Source: Methylobacterium soli (lineage in GTDB: Bacteria; Pseudomonadota; Alphaproteobacteria; Rhizobiales; Beijerinckiaceae). From it: a stretch of DNA of 64,000 nt. A model generated the notes under the pieces. The model ran no database searches. It saw nothing but the letters and a program-made list of their open reading frames with translations, and was not told where the DNA came from. Shown here piece after piece: positions 48,701-57,434 of this stretch. A program made the position numbers and the translations under genes. The stretch covers positions 161,681 through 225,680 of the forward strand of contig NZ_VZZK01000008.1 of NCBI RefSeq assembly GCF_008806385.1. Reading direction: 5' to 3'. How positions within the stretch are numbered: the stretch's first letter is position 1; the number at the start of each line of letters is the position of its first letter.

Positions 48701-50470
48701 ATGAAGATTCTTACATTCTCGACCTATCGCATAGATGCGCCTCGGCATGGCGGGCAGGTGCGCCTGAGTGCGATCCACACCGTACTCCGCTCAAAAGGTT
48801 GGACGACGCAAAATCTTGCGGTCTATGCCCCGAGCCCGGGAGAAGCCTCGGAAAATGACGAGTGGCTATTTTCTCTGGACGGCAAGTTTCACGAATATCT
48901 GCACTCACAGCAGGGCAGAACCGACGTCGATGCCGCAGATTATATACTCCGAAATCCTGACCTGTTCGACGACGCTGTTGCAAAAATTGACGAATTTGAA
49001 CCGGACGTTTTCTGGCTTGAGCAGCCGTGGCTTTGGCCTCTTGTAGCGGAATACAAACAGGTTCGGCCGAGTTGCAGAGCTAAGATCGTTTATGGATCCC
49101 AGAATGTCGAGGCGGCGCTGATCAGGAATGTCCTTGGCCCCATCACACGGGAAGCGGCAGAGAGGATTATCAGCAAAACGGAGAAGATCGAGAATGACAT
49201 ATGCCTGAATGCCGACGTGATCGTCGGTGTCAGTATGGCCGATTTGTCGAGTTTTCGTCGATTCGGAAAGCCTATCCAACTTGTCGAGAATGGTGTATGG
49301 CCACGTGTTGTTCCAAGTGGTGTCGAATATTGGCGCAAGGAACTCAAGCAGTTTTCGACCGTCCTGTTTGTCGGTTCGGCGCATCCCCCGAATGCTGCGG
49401 GATTCCAAGAGCTACTTGGCGATAATTTAAGCTATTTGGCACCGAATGAGCGTATCATCGTGCTCGGTAGCGTGACCTCGTTGCTGGAGAAACCTGGATA
49501 CTACCCTGCTAATCGAGGCCTGAACCTGTCGCGGCTATTGCCCGTCGGCATGCAAGATGCCAGCGGTCTCAGCACTTTGATTGAGCTTGCAAAGGGCGTG
49601 ATCCTGCCGATTTCCGAGGGCGGAGGCACGAATCTCAAGACCGCGGAAGCCCTCTACAATCGGAAGAGGATCGTGGCCACCTCAACGGCAATGCGTGGCT
49701 TCGAAGATTTCATCGATTTTCCCGGTGTTTCGATCGGCGACACGAAGGACGACTTCGTGGCCAACATGAAGCGGGTTCTCGCGGACAATGGCGCCCCCCT
49801 CACGGGCTATACGGACCGACAGACAGACCTGCTCGATTCCCTGATCTGGACTTCCCGCCTGGAAGGGCTGCCGGGCTTCCTGGGACGGTTGACCGGGGAT
49901 GCCCGCGCAAACCAGGGGCCGTCCTCGCGCGGCTTCACCCCCACAAAGGACGCAGAGTTTACCGTCCTGAGTCCCGGACGGTTGCGGCCGTTCCTCGGTC
50001 AGGGTTGGCATGATTTCGAGCGACAGGGTACCTGGAGCAAGGAAAAGATCGCCATCCTGAAGATCGAGATGAGAACGCTTCCGCCAGGTCCGGTCTTCGT
50101 CTCAGCGTTCGTGGAGTTCTACGTTCCGAGTTCCAAGAAGGTGCAGCTTGAGATCTACACGCCGACTGGGCACAAATCGTCTCATACGGTCAGCCGGTCG
50201 AACCGCAAGCAGGTCATCAACATCACCCTGTCCGATCTGGACTTCGACGATGAGGGCTTGACCGAGATCTACTTCGAGTCGGACGCGTTGTTCCACCCGA
50301 ACGAGCACAGCCGGAGCCAGGACATCCGCCGGATCGGCTTCCGGGTGAACAAGTTGCATATCGGCCTCTCGCCCATGGCGCAGAGCTCCGCCGGGAGCCG
50401 AGGCCCGCGTCGGCTGAGCGAGCTCCTGTGGCGGACCGTGTCGACCCGATCACCGCAGCCTCGGCGCTGA
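48701..50470 (+). CDS. GT4-type glycosyltransferase with C-terminal beta domain
   Basis: A 589-residue protein. Residues 1-~390 resemble GT-B glycosyltransferases (MKILTFSTYRIDAPRHGGQVRL, FVGSAHPPNAAGFQELL, VILPISEGGGTNLKTAEALYNRKRIVATS). Residues ~420-550 form a separate domain (GQGWHDFERQGTWSKEK, FYVPSSKKVQLEIYTPTGHK) like the DUF7024-type beta-sandwich often attached to polysaccharide enzymes. The first two thirds are AT-rich like the preceding gene; from about 49.6-49.9 kb the sequence turns GC-rich, so the gene is mosaic. Probably co-transcribed with the preceding gene and involved in surface glycan assembly. Confidence 0.8.
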   Translation: MKILTFSTYRIDAPRHGGQVRLSAIHTVLRSKGWTTQNLAVYAPSPGEASENDEWLFSLDGKFHEYLHSQQGRTDVDAADYILRNPDLFDDAVAKIDEFEPDVFWLEQPWLWPLVAEYKQVRPSCRAKIVYGSQNVEAALIRNVLGPITREAAERIISKTEKIENDICLNADVIVGVSMADLSSFRRFGKPIQLVENGVWPRVVPSGVEYWRKELKQFSTVLFVGSAHPPNAAGFQELLGDNLSYLAPNERIIVLGSVTSLLEKPGYYPANRGLNLSRLLPVGMQDASGLSTLIELAKGVILPISEGGGTNLKTAEALYNRKRIVATSTAMRGFEDFIDFPGVSIGDTKDDFVANMKRVLADNGAPLTGYTDRQTDLLDSLIWTSRLEGLPGFLGRLTGDARANQGPSSRGFTPTKDAEFTVLSPGRLRPFLGQGWHDFERQGTWSKEKIAILKIEMRTLPPGPVFVSAFVEFYVPSSKKVQLEIYTPTGHKSSHTVSRSNRKQVINITLSDLDFDDEGLTEIYFESDALFHPNEHSRSQDIRRIGFRVNKLHIGLSPMAQSSAGSRGPRRLSELLWRTVSTRSPQPRR

Positions 50471-50509
50471 CGCGACCGACGGGCGCATCGAGGGGAGCGC
50501 GCCACCCTG

Positions 50510-50541
50510 ATGGCCCCGCTGGCGACGCGCCAGCGGGCCAT
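50510..50541. terminator. Long hairpin between convergent genes
   Basis: ATGGCCCCGCTGGCG (50510-50524) pairs with CGCCAGCGGGCCAT (50528-50541), 14 bp with one bulged C and a 3-nt loop. It lies between the convergent glycosyltransferase and methyltransferase genes. There is no T tract, so a terminator or RNA-end-stabilising role is inferred from position. Confidence 0.45.
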
Positions 50542-50554
50542 CCGCGCGGTCGAA

Positions 50555-51370
50555 CTATCCGATGGTGTGCTCCGCGCAGCCCCGCATTTCCTCCAGCACC
50601 TGCGCCCGGGTTTTCTCAAGACCCAATTGCGCAACCCAGTACGCGGTGCCACTCGGGTCCGGCAGGCGATGGAGTTCCGTGAAGTAGGCCCATTGCACGT
50701 ATTCCTCGTCGCTGAAGCGGTCGAAATCGGCGGCGCGGCGGAATGTCAGGTCGTAGAGCCAGGTGTCCTTCAGGCTAGCGCCGGAAATGATCAGCCCGGC
50801 CTCCCGGGCGTGCGGCGTGATCGTCCAGGGCGTGTAGCCGCACAGGTGGTAGTCGCCCGGATAGGCCTGCGTGCCGTACACCATGTTGATGAGGTAGCTC
50901 TGCTTCTCCTCGGATTGCCAATCGGGGAGCGCGGCCAGGGCCGCCATATCGGTGAGGCTCGGAACGCGTACCTTCAGGACGCCATCCGGCGCGAGGAGCC
51001 GGCCCCATTCCCGGAGTGCGGACACCTGCTTGGAGCGCGCGATATGCTCGAGGACGTCCTGCGCCACGATCTCCTCGAAATGCCCGCTCGGCAGCATCGG
51101 GAGGTCGGTGATGTCCGCGACGAGATCGGGCGAGTGCCAATCGCCGTTATCGACATTGAGGAAACTCGGGCGAATGTCGTAGCCGCAGCCGACATTGAGG
51201 CGGGTCGGGAGCGGATCGGGCAAGCGCCGCGCCGTCCCGCCGATCAGGGCCAGCCGGTCACGCGCGCGCCGCAGGTCCTCCGACACCTTCTGGGCATCGG
51301 CCTCGAGCGTCTGGATCCGGTGCTGCGCCTCCTGCAGGGCGGTCTGTGTCTGGGCTTCCTCAGCGGTCAT
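50555..51370 (-). CDS. SAM-dependent methyltransferase
   Basis: The 271-residue protein has an N-terminal coiled coil (about 5-42, rich in Glu, Ala, Gln and Arg) and a class I Rossmann methyltransferase domain. Motif I is RLNVGCGYDIRPSFLNVDN (58-75), and AQDVLEHIARSKQVSALREWGRLLAPDGVLKVRVPS is the motif II-III region of the methyltransferase-11/predicted SAM type. Substrate unknown; neighbours suggest a glycan or glycosylated protein. The ATG at 51370 has GAGAGCGAG upstream. Confidence 0.83.
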   Translation of the reverse strand: MTAEEAQTQTALQEAQHRIQTLEADAQKVSEDLRRARDRLALIGGTARRLPDPLPTRLNVGCGYDIRPSFLNVDNGDWHSPDLVADITDLPMLPSGHFEEIVAQDVLEHIARSKQVSALREWGRLLAPDGVLKVRVPSLTDMAALAALPDWQSEEKQSYLINMVYGTQAYPGDYHLCGYTPWTITPHAREAGLIISGASLKDTWLYDLTFRRAADFDRFSDEEYVQWAYFTELHRLPDPSGTAYWVAQLGLEKTRAQVLEEMRGCAEHTIG

Positions 51371-51474
51371 CGCTCGCTCTCGCTCGAATGGGCCGCGGGT
51401 TATAACATTGGCGGCGGTCCTTTTGTCACCCTGCCGCGCGGAAGGCCCGCCGGGGCGCGATGCCGGCTTGCCGG

Positions 51475-52011
51475 TCAGTTGAAGACGATGTTCGTCTGGC
51501 CCGGCTCCAGCCAAGCCGACTCGACCGTGATGTTCCAGGCCGCGCCCTGCGCCCTCTGGCTCAGGGCCTCGACCACCCGGTGCATCTCGAGCCGGGTGAG
51601 GCTGAGCCGGATCAGCGGGCTCTGCCCGTCCCGCAGCAGCAATTCGAAGGTCTGGGGCGTGAGGGTCACATCGATGGCCTCGAGCAACCGGGGCGCCGGA
51701 ACGTTCAAGGTCGTCCCCTCCCCTGCCGGGGGCTCCGCCTTCGGCGCGGCCTGCGCGTCGCCATAGAGCGCATCCTGATGCTCCAGCAGGATGATGTCGT
51801 CGCGCAGGTCGGCCGGTGCCGTGCTGGCGAGCGGGCTGGATTGTTCCAGGAGATGGGCGAGGCCGTTGACCACCCGGCCGGTCAGCCGCCGCGTCAGGGC
51901 GACGTGCACGCCGCGTCTCTCTGCGTCCCAGGCGAGAAGCGAGATCCGATCCTCCGCCTCCGCATAGGCGACATGGAGCGTCGTGGCGATGATGGGGAGC
52001 GCAGCATTCAT
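51475..52011 (-). CDS. Hypothetical protein, 178 aa
   Basis: Not recognised. A soluble protein without signal peptide. Two blocks look structured: LPIIATTLHVAYAEAEDRISLLAWDAERRGVHVALTRRLTGRVVNGLAHLLE (1-55, in parts) and LLEAIDVTLTPQTFELLLRD with LTRLEMHRVVEALSQRA near the end, joined by an Ala/Pro-rich stretch. It lies 77 bases downstream of the SapC gene and 104 upstream of the methyltransferase gene, all leftward, so the three may be one unit with the S-layer-like gene. Confidence 0.65.
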   Translation of the reverse strand: MNAALPIIATTLHVAYAEAEDRISLLAWDAERRGVHVALTRRLTGRVVNGLAHLLEQSSPLASTAPADLRDDIILLEHQDALYGDAQAAPKAEPPAGEGTTLNVPAPRLLEAIDVTLTPQTFELLLRDGQSPLIRLSLTRLEMHRVVEALSQRAQGAAWNITVESAWLEPGQTNIVFN

Positions 52012-52088
52012 CCTCAGGACCCTTCAGCGTTTGGCCTTTGGCGCGGCGCGGCCGATGCCGGGATCGGCGGCGAACCACGCGGCGCGCA

Positions 52089-52886
52089 TCAACGTCCGAT
52101 CTTGCTCCAGTCCCAATCGATGGTGCTGTCCTCGGGCAAGGTGATCATCGGCTTGACCTCGGCCCTCGCCCGTTCGGCCGCTTCGGACTGAGCCCGGGCC
52201 TGGGCGAGTTGCCCAAGTTGGGCCAAGTTGCCCATCGAGAGAAGCTGGGCATAGGCGACCCCTAACACCCCACTGCGGCGCAGTTCGGCGTGGGTCGTGT
52301 CATCGAGCCCGTTCAGCGCAGCCTCAGCGATCCGGTAGAGGCCAGTCACTTGCTGCGCTCCGTCATCCTTCTGGATCGTGATCGGCCAAACCTCGACGAC
52401 ACCGGCCCTTACAAGAAGGTCGCAGGCGTACATGAGTTGCGTTTCACTACGGGCGGTCTCGGTCAGGAAGGCAGCGACCGGCGCCACGCCCGGGCTCAGA
52501 GCCCCGTTCTCGTCGAAGAAGGGCTCACCCTCCGGCCCCTTCGTGACGAGCCCGCTCGCCTCATCGACACAGAGCACTGGCTCACCGTTCGCCTGGACGC
52601 CGATCATGAATGGGTAACCACGCAAGGCCGCCGGCACGTAGCGGGCGAGCCAGGCCCCGTTCCTGTCCACATAGAGGTTCTGGCCCGGCAGGAGGCCTAG
52701 TACAGCAGCAAGGGACCAGTGGTCGTCCCGCTGGATGAAGGCCAGCGGCATGGAGAGGGCCGCTTGGCCGACTTCAACAGCAGCAAGCGGTGCAATCGCC
52801 GTCGCTAAGGCAAAGCTGAAATTGTTCGGACGGCGCCAGCCTCGGCCGGCAAAACGGGACGGAGAGAGTGGTATGACTTTGCTCAT
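52089..52886 (-). CDS. SapC-family protein
   Basis: The 265-residue protein matches the SapC family named after the Campylobacter fetus S-layer locus: SMPLAFIQRDDHWSLAAVLGLLPGQNLYVDRNGAWLARYVPAALRGYPFMI (about 44-95, in parts), CVDEASGLV and FFDENGALSPGV. No signal peptide. Its biochemical role is unknown in any organism I can name. It lies just downstream of the large DUF4214/RTX-like gene on the same strand, with a terminator between them, which supports a shared surface-layer role. Confidence 0.85.
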   Translation of the reverse strand: MSKVIPLSPSRFAGRGWRRPNNFSFALATAIAPLAAVEVGQAALSMPLAFIQRDDHWSLAAVLGLLPGQNLYVDRNGAWLARYVPAALRGYPFMIGVQANGEPVLCVDEASGLVTKGPEGEPFFDENGALSPGVAPVAAFLTETARSETQLMYACDLLVRAGVVEVWPITIQKDDGAQQVTGLYRIAEAALNGLDDTTHAELRRSGVLGVAYAQLLSMGNLAQLGQLAQARAQSEAAERARAEVKPMITLPEDSTIDWDWSKIGR

Positions 52887-52991
52887 CCCCCTGCTTCTAT
52901 CAGCACTTCTCTGTGCGGTCAGCCCGGTGCTCGGCTATCGAACTGGTGCTCTATATGCGCCCGACGAGTGTTGAGGACTTTGCGTGAAACG

Positions 52992-53021
52992 AAAAAACCC
53001 GCCCCGTGTGAACGGGGCGGG
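52992..53021 (-). terminator. Rho-independent terminator of the S-layer-like gene
   Basis: On the minus strand CCCGCCCCG (arm 53013-53021 read in reverse) and its complement (52998-53006) form a 9-bp stem with a 6-nt loop, followed by six T residues. It lies 26 bases after the stop at 53047. A clean terminator fits a strongly expressed single gene. Confidence 0.9.
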
Positions 53022-53046
53022 CAGACGTTCTCAGTTTTCGCGTCGA

Positions 53047-55722
53047 TTAGGCAGTCAGAAGCCCAGAGGCGATCTTAGCGCCCGTAAGATCAACGACACC
53101 CGTCAGCTTCACAACCTGATCGCCGGTCGTTCCGTTGTTCTGGAAGGTCGAGTCAATGTTATTATCGACCACCAGATAAGTATCGCCAGCGTAGTTGAAG
53201 TACTTAAACTGAGCGTTCGTGGTTGCACCATCGCCAGCAGTCGCAGCGTTCAAGTAGTCAGCGAAAGCGGCTGTCGAGGCGAGCGTCACCTTGCTGGACG
53301 CGTCAAGCGTCGCGTTGGCGAGGGTCTTAGTCACGGCCAACGTGGTCAGATCAAGAGTGTCACCTGTCACGGCGCCCGCAGTCTTCGTGAAGTCCGTAAC
53401 AGTCGTGTACTGGTTGCCGTTCGCATTTAGAGCAAACTTGAACGTATCAGCACCGGCGTTACCGGTCTCGACTGCCAGGCCGGCTACACCCTTGAAGGTG
53501 TCAGCACCCGCACCACCGATCTCCGTAGCAGCAGCTTTCAGGGTCAGACCGCTCAGATCAACGCCCTTCGTCGTTGCCGAAGCATCGACCGTGGCGAGCG
53601 CCGCCGTGAGGGTGGACGAGACGGCGATGTTCTCAGAACCCGTCACGACGAGTTTCGTCAGAGCCGTGTCGGTGAGCGAGACCTTGTGAGTACCGGAGGT
53701 ACCAAGGCTATTCACCGTCAGGGTCTCTACGCCCAAGAAGTCGATCGCCTTGCCCGACAGATCCAAACCAGTACCGGTCGCCTTGCCCACGTTCAACGTC
53801 GCGGCATCGGCGGTTCCGCTGGCATCCTTAAGGGCGTAGTTCACAACCTTGCCCGGCGCAGCGTCGACCGTGAGAGCCGTGCCAGCAGCCACGTTCGAGA
53901 ACGTCACGTCGCCAGCCAATGCATTGCCCACGTGCAGGCCGGTGAAGCCAGTCGCGTCGTAGGTGCCCGTGGCAGCCGTACCCAGGCCGAGGACCTCGAA
54001 GCCAGCGATCTTGGTGTTGGCAGAAGCGTTGAACCCGCTGGCGATGTTCACCACGAGTTCGTCGGCCGTGCCTGCACCACCAGTGATTGCCTGGGTCGGC
54101 GCAGCAGCGATCGTCACGTGGTCGATACCCGAGCCACCAGCGTAAGCGGCCTTGGTCGCATCGAGGGTGATGAAGTTCTCACCCGTCGAAGTGCTGGCGT
54201 CGATCGCCGTCAGGTTAGCCGCACTCGAGAGATTAGCCGTGACACCACCGCTACCAGCGATCGTGGCGGTCTTCAGAGCGGTGTAGGCCGAGCCGGCCGC
54301 GTCCAGCGTCAGGGCAACAGTGCCGGTAGCGCTGAGGGTCGTCGCAGCCGCAGTGGCGAGGGCGACAGCCGAAGCCTTGCCGGTCGCATTGATGCTCACC
54401 GAAGTGGCGGTCGAGTCAGTAATGATCAGACCAGTCGCGTCGTTGTTGACGGTGAGGTTCAGGGCATGACCGGCGGCGGTGGCGTTCGTGATGGTGACAT
54501 CGCCGGCATCGACGCCGTTGGCGATCGAGACATTCGTGATGCCGTTGCCCGTCAGGGTCGCAGCACCCGTGTTGCCGTCAAGCGAGACGGTGGTCAGGCT
54601 GCTGCCGATCGAAGCATCTGCTGCACCAGCGGCGGTCTTTCCGGAGTTGTCGGTAACCGCGACCGTCGAGCCGCCCTTGATCGTCGCCGAGGTCAGAGCA
54701 TTCGCATCGGTAGCGGCTTGGCCGGATGCCTTACCAACCGTGATTGCGGCGGCACCGGCCGTGACCGACAGAGCGCCGCCGGAGCCGACGATGGTAACGG
54801 TCTGAGCAGCAGGGCTGTTCACCGAGACAGCGGTGGTCGTTGCAGCGGTAACGGTTTGACCGGCACCGGCAGCAGCAAGATTGAAGTTAGCGGCCGTCAG
54901 CCCAGCGATCTTCGAAACATCGATCGCGCCGCCGTTCAGACCCTTCGTCGAAGCGAGATTGAGGGTCTCGACGTTCGTGATGGTGGTGTTGGCGAGCGAG
55001 ATGGTCGCGCCAGTAACATCGTTCAGGTTGAGCGTGTCATTGCCAGCACCGCCGTCGATCTTGTCGAGAGCGCCAAAGGTCGCGTCTGTGCCGTTGAACG
55101 TGTCGTTGCTCGACGAGCCAACCAAATTGTCGATGTTCGTCGTCAGAGCGAAGGCCGTGCCGGTGTTCGGACCGGTCTGATTGTTGAGCGTGCCGGTGTT
55201 GGGCGTGCCCACAGCAGCGGAGTCGAGGAAGGTCACGACGCCAGCAGCGTTGCGGTTGACGGACTCGGCCGAATTGGCGATGCCGTCGAGCGTCTGAGCG
55301 GCGGTCTTGTTGGCGACCCAGTAATTGACCTCAGCCGTGCTCGGGGTGCGGCCGAGCAGGTCCTGGTAGAGGTTGGTGACCAGCTGCGTGGTGACGCCAC
55401 CGGAGGTGCCGTTCTTGGCCTGGTACTCGGGGGTGCCGAGGAACTGATTGACGATGGCGGTGTAGTTGAAGCCGTTGTCGCGCAGCTGGCCGACGAAGAA
55501 CTTCAGACCACCGGCATCCGGCACGCGGCCGAGGGCACCCTCGTAGAGGCGCACGATCGGGGTGACGTAGGTGTTGGCCTCGGACGACAGCTCGATCTGC
55601 TGACGGACCTGGGCATCGGAGAGGTCCTGGCGGTTCGCGAAGTATGCGATGCCAGCCGGATCGACCGGGCGGAACAGAACGTTCTGGTAGATCGTGTTGA
55701 GTTGGTCAGCTGATAAGGCCAT
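53047..55722 (-). CDS. Probable S-layer/RTX-like surface protein with DUF4214 domains
   Basis: The 891-residue protein has two DUF4214-type repeats at the N-terminus (about 5-100 and 108-165: FRPVDPAGIAYFAN, GRVPDAGGLKFFV, LGRTPSTAEVNYWV). RTX-like calcium motifs appear at GGAGNDTLN (224-232) and again near the C-terminus (GGAGADTFKG, NAGADTFKF). The middle is a long Thr/Ala/Gly/Asn/Ser-rich beta repeat region. I see no cysteine and no N-terminal signal, as expected for type I secretion through a C-terminal signal. This layout resembles Caulobacter RsaA. ATG at 55722 has AAGGG 7 nt upstream. No secretion genes are in the window. Confidence 0.85.
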   Translation of the reverse strand: MALSADQLNTIYQNVLFRPVDPAGIAYFANRQDLSDAQVRQQIELSSEANTYVTPIVRLYEGALGRVPDAGGLKFFVGQLRDNGFNYTAIVNQFLGTPEYQAKNGTSGGVTTQLVTNLYQDLLGRTPSTAEVNYWVANKTAAQTLDGIANSAESVNRNAAGVVTFLDSAAVGTPNTGTLNNQTGPNTGTAFALTTNIDNLVGSSSNDTFNGTDATFGALDKIDGGAGNDTLNLNDVTGATISLANTTITNVETLNLASTKGLNGGAIDVSKIAGLTAANFNLAAAGAGQTVTAATTTAVSVNSPAAQTVTIVGSGGALSVTAGAAAITVGKASGQAATDANALTSATIKGGSTVAVTDNSGKTAAGAADASIGSSLTTVSLDGNTGAATLTGNGITNVSIANGVDAGDVTITNATAAGHALNLTVNNDATGLIITDSTATSVSINATGKASAVALATAAATTLSATGTVALTLDAAGSAYTALKTATIAGSGGVTANLSSAANLTAIDASTSTGENFITLDATKAAYAGGSGIDHVTIAAAPTQAITGGAGTADELVVNIASGFNASANTKIAGFEVLGLGTAATGTYDATGFTGLHVGNALAGDVTFSNVAAGTALTVDAAPGKVVNYALKDASGTADAATLNVGKATGTGLDLSGKAIDFLGVETLTVNSLGTSGTHKVSLTDTALTKLVVTGSENIAVSSTLTAALATVDASATTKGVDLSGLTLKAAATEIGGAGADTFKGVAGLAVETGNAGADTFKFALNANGNQYTTVTDFTKTAGAVTGDTLDLTTLAVTKTLANATLDASSKVTLASTAAFADYLNAATAGDGATTNAQFKYFNYAGDTYLVVDNNIDSTFQNNGTTGDQVVKLTGVVDLTGAKIASGLLTA

Positions 55723-55811
55723 CGTCATTCCCTTGCGGTGCAGGGAGCCCCCGCCAGCGCTGCGGCTGGTCGGCCTCCTCCCCGAAGCCTCGACCTTGTC
55801 GGTCGGGAGTG

Positions 55812-55840
55812 TTGATAACCGTACCGTGTAAACGCGTAAA
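55812..55840 (-). promoter_or_regulatory. Putative promoter of the S-layer-like gene
   Basis: On the minus strand TTTACG (55835-55840) and TATCAA (55812-55817) are separated by exactly 17 nt, each a 4/6 match to sigma-70. It would give a leader of about 80 bases before the ATG at 55722, GC-rich and probably structured. Inferred from pattern only. Confidence 0.4.
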
Positions 55841-56220
55841 GCACTTTCCATACAGGACGCGTGGAATTTCGGTTTCGGGGGGTTTAGTGATGTACAAACG
55901 TCACATCCGTCCACAGGATAGGGACGAAGCCGAGACCGCAAATGACTGTGATCGCTCGATTTTTGGCGATCGCCCAATGCTGCCCCGTCGCGGCTCGATC
56001 CCTCTGGGGAGCCCGGTGGGTTCCGGGGATGCGGCTTCCCCAATGGCGTCGGATCCGGGGTTGAAGCTCTTCGCGTCGCAGCCCGAAGCGCGGTGGCGTC
56101 GCTCGCCGCGCGCTCCCGGTCTGGCCGAGGCCAGCGGCCGGAGAAGGCGGCCGACAAACGCCGACCCCTCCTCGTCCTGCGGCCGACGACGCGAGGGGCG
56201 CGTGAGGGCGCGGGGCCCGC
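55841..56220. other. Intergenic region without recognised gene
   Basis: About 380 bases between the S-layer-like gene promoter and the next small gene. No frame on either strand has a ribosome site and codon bias that I would trust, and no repeat was found. Confidence 0.4.
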
Positions 56221-56529
56221 TCAGCGCGGCATCGGCGCCCCGGCGGGATTCGGCGCGGCCGGCATATTTCGCCCGCTCGACGCGGGCGCCGCATTGAATT
56301 CGATGCCGCCGCCGCCGGCGCCCGTCTGCGAGCCGCCATAGGGTCCGAGCGATTGCGGCTCGAGCCTCTGCTCCAGGGGGGCCGGGCAGATCACCTGGCA
56401 GAGGCCGGGAAGGTCGGTTTGCTGCGAGCAGATGCTTCGCGCCTCGCCCCTGACGCAGACGCACCGGCACTCGGCCGAGGCCACGCCCGGCAGCAGCAAC
56501 ATTCCGAGTGCAAGCCAGAACCCGCGCAT
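56221..56529 (-). CDS. Small secreted Cys-rich protein
   Basis: The 102-residue product has a signal peptide (MRGFWLALGMLLLPGVASA, cleavage before EC) and a short cysteine cluster, ECRCVCV, then CSQ, LCQVICP: six cysteines within about 35 residues. The second half is Gly/Pro/Ala-rich and disordered. GGGGAT precedes the ATG at 56529. Family unknown; a small periplasmic protein with disulfides is likely. Confidence 0.7.
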   Translation of the reverse strand: MRGFWLALGMLLLPGVASAECRCVCVRGEARSICSQQTDLPGLCQVICPAPLEQRLEPQSLGPYGGSQTGAGGGGIEFNAAPASSGRNMPAAPNPAGAPMPR

Positions 56530-56681
56530 GTGATCCCCGTGCCGGAGCCTTCGAGGATCCATGCGGGAAAAGCCGCGGGATGGGAAGTGGTGCGCCGCCG
56601 GGACGCCCAGCGGGGCGCTTCGTCTCCACGCCACCGTCCGGGCCGCGCTCCTGCGATTCGCGCGGGTCCTGGCGACGGATG

Positions 56682-56846
56682 TCAGGCGCGGGACGGCGTC
56701 TCGCGGCGCCGAAGCAGGTGCTCCAGCCGCCCCTGCCATCCCTGCGACCGCTCCTCCGTCGACAGGTGCAGCGCCCGCCGGGTCGCCATCAGGTCCAGGA
56801 TCATCAGGACGATCCAGGGGCCCGCAATGCCAACGAAGAACGCCAT
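56682..56846 (-). CDS. Small membrane protein, 54 aa
   Basis: A 54-codon frame starts MAFFVGIAGPWIVLMILDL and has one membrane helix (about 3-20) followed by a basic, helical cytoplasmic tail (ATRRALHLSTEERSQGW, LEHLLRRRE). GGAGG lies 8 nt before the ATG at 56846, the strongest ribosome site in this stretch. Not recognised as a family. Confidence 0.6.
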   Translation of the reverse strand: MAFFVGIAGPWIVLMILDLMATRRALHLSTEERSQGWQGRLEHLLRRRETPSRA

Positions 56847-56973
56847 CGCTTCATCCTCCGGGGCGGATCAGGTTCCGGCTCGGATGATAGAGCCTCACCG
56901 CGTCCCGGCAAGCGATATCCCGGCCAAGATCGCGCAGGGTCGCGGCGGCGCCCGCCCGCCGGATCCCGCGCCC

Positions 56974-57117
56974 TCAGCCCCATTTCACGAAGGAGGCGAT
57001 GACCGAGATCACCATCGTGGCGAGGAGCCAGGGATGGCCGTCCGACACGACGAAGTAGAGCAGGCCAAAGAAGCCCACCGTGATGGCCAACATGATCGCG
57101 CCGGCGATGGGGTTCAT
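56974..57117 (-). CDS. Small membrane protein, 47 aa
   Basis: A 47-codon frame, MNPIAGAIMLAITVGFFGLL start, with two hydrophobic segments (about 4-23 and 30-44) around the loop VVSDGHPW. It ends FVKWG. The ribosome site is weak (AAGG about 12 nt upstream). Amino acid content is typical of real two-helix hairpin proteins, which is the main support. Confidence 0.5.
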   Translation of the reverse strand: MNPIAGAIMLAITVGFFGLLYFVVSDGHPWLLATMVISVIASFVKWG

Positions 57118-57298
57118 GGATGCGATCGCCCTTTTCCTTGCCCGATCGGCGCCATCCGCTCGATGTTCCCACCGCGCGGCCTTCGGTGTCCCGCCCGGGC
57201 GCGGAGACTACCCCACAAGAGCCATGGAGGCAGCCTGATCCTCACTCTAGGATCAAACCGCCACGGGCCCGTGGTGCCCCCCGGAGGCGCGCGCTCCG

Positions 57299-57388
57299 AT
57301 GTTCCAGGCCTTCTATGAATTCCTCGCCCTCGTGATCGCCGTAACGGGCATCATCACGGTCGCCCGGGACGCTCTGCAGCGCGACTGA
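57299..57388 (+). CDS. Putative membrane peptide, 29 aa
   Basis: A 29-codon frame, MFQAFYEFLALVIAVTGII start, with a single helix and a charged end (ARDALQRD). GGAGG lies 11 nt upstream, slightly far. It is on the opposite strand to its neighbours. Its hydrophobic pattern is coherent, but short frames arise by chance. Confidence 0.4.
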   Translation: MFQAFYEFLALVIAVTGIITVARDALQRD

Positions 57389-57434
57389 GGCCGTGCGGGA
57401 GGCTGAGTCGCACGGCGCAGCGAAGCCCGACCGA

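Noticed and set aside
53686..55713. 675-codon plus-strand frame opposite the S-layer-like gene
   Set aside because: Antisense to a gene with clear domains, promoter and terminator; product is compositionally odd and starts without a ribosome site.
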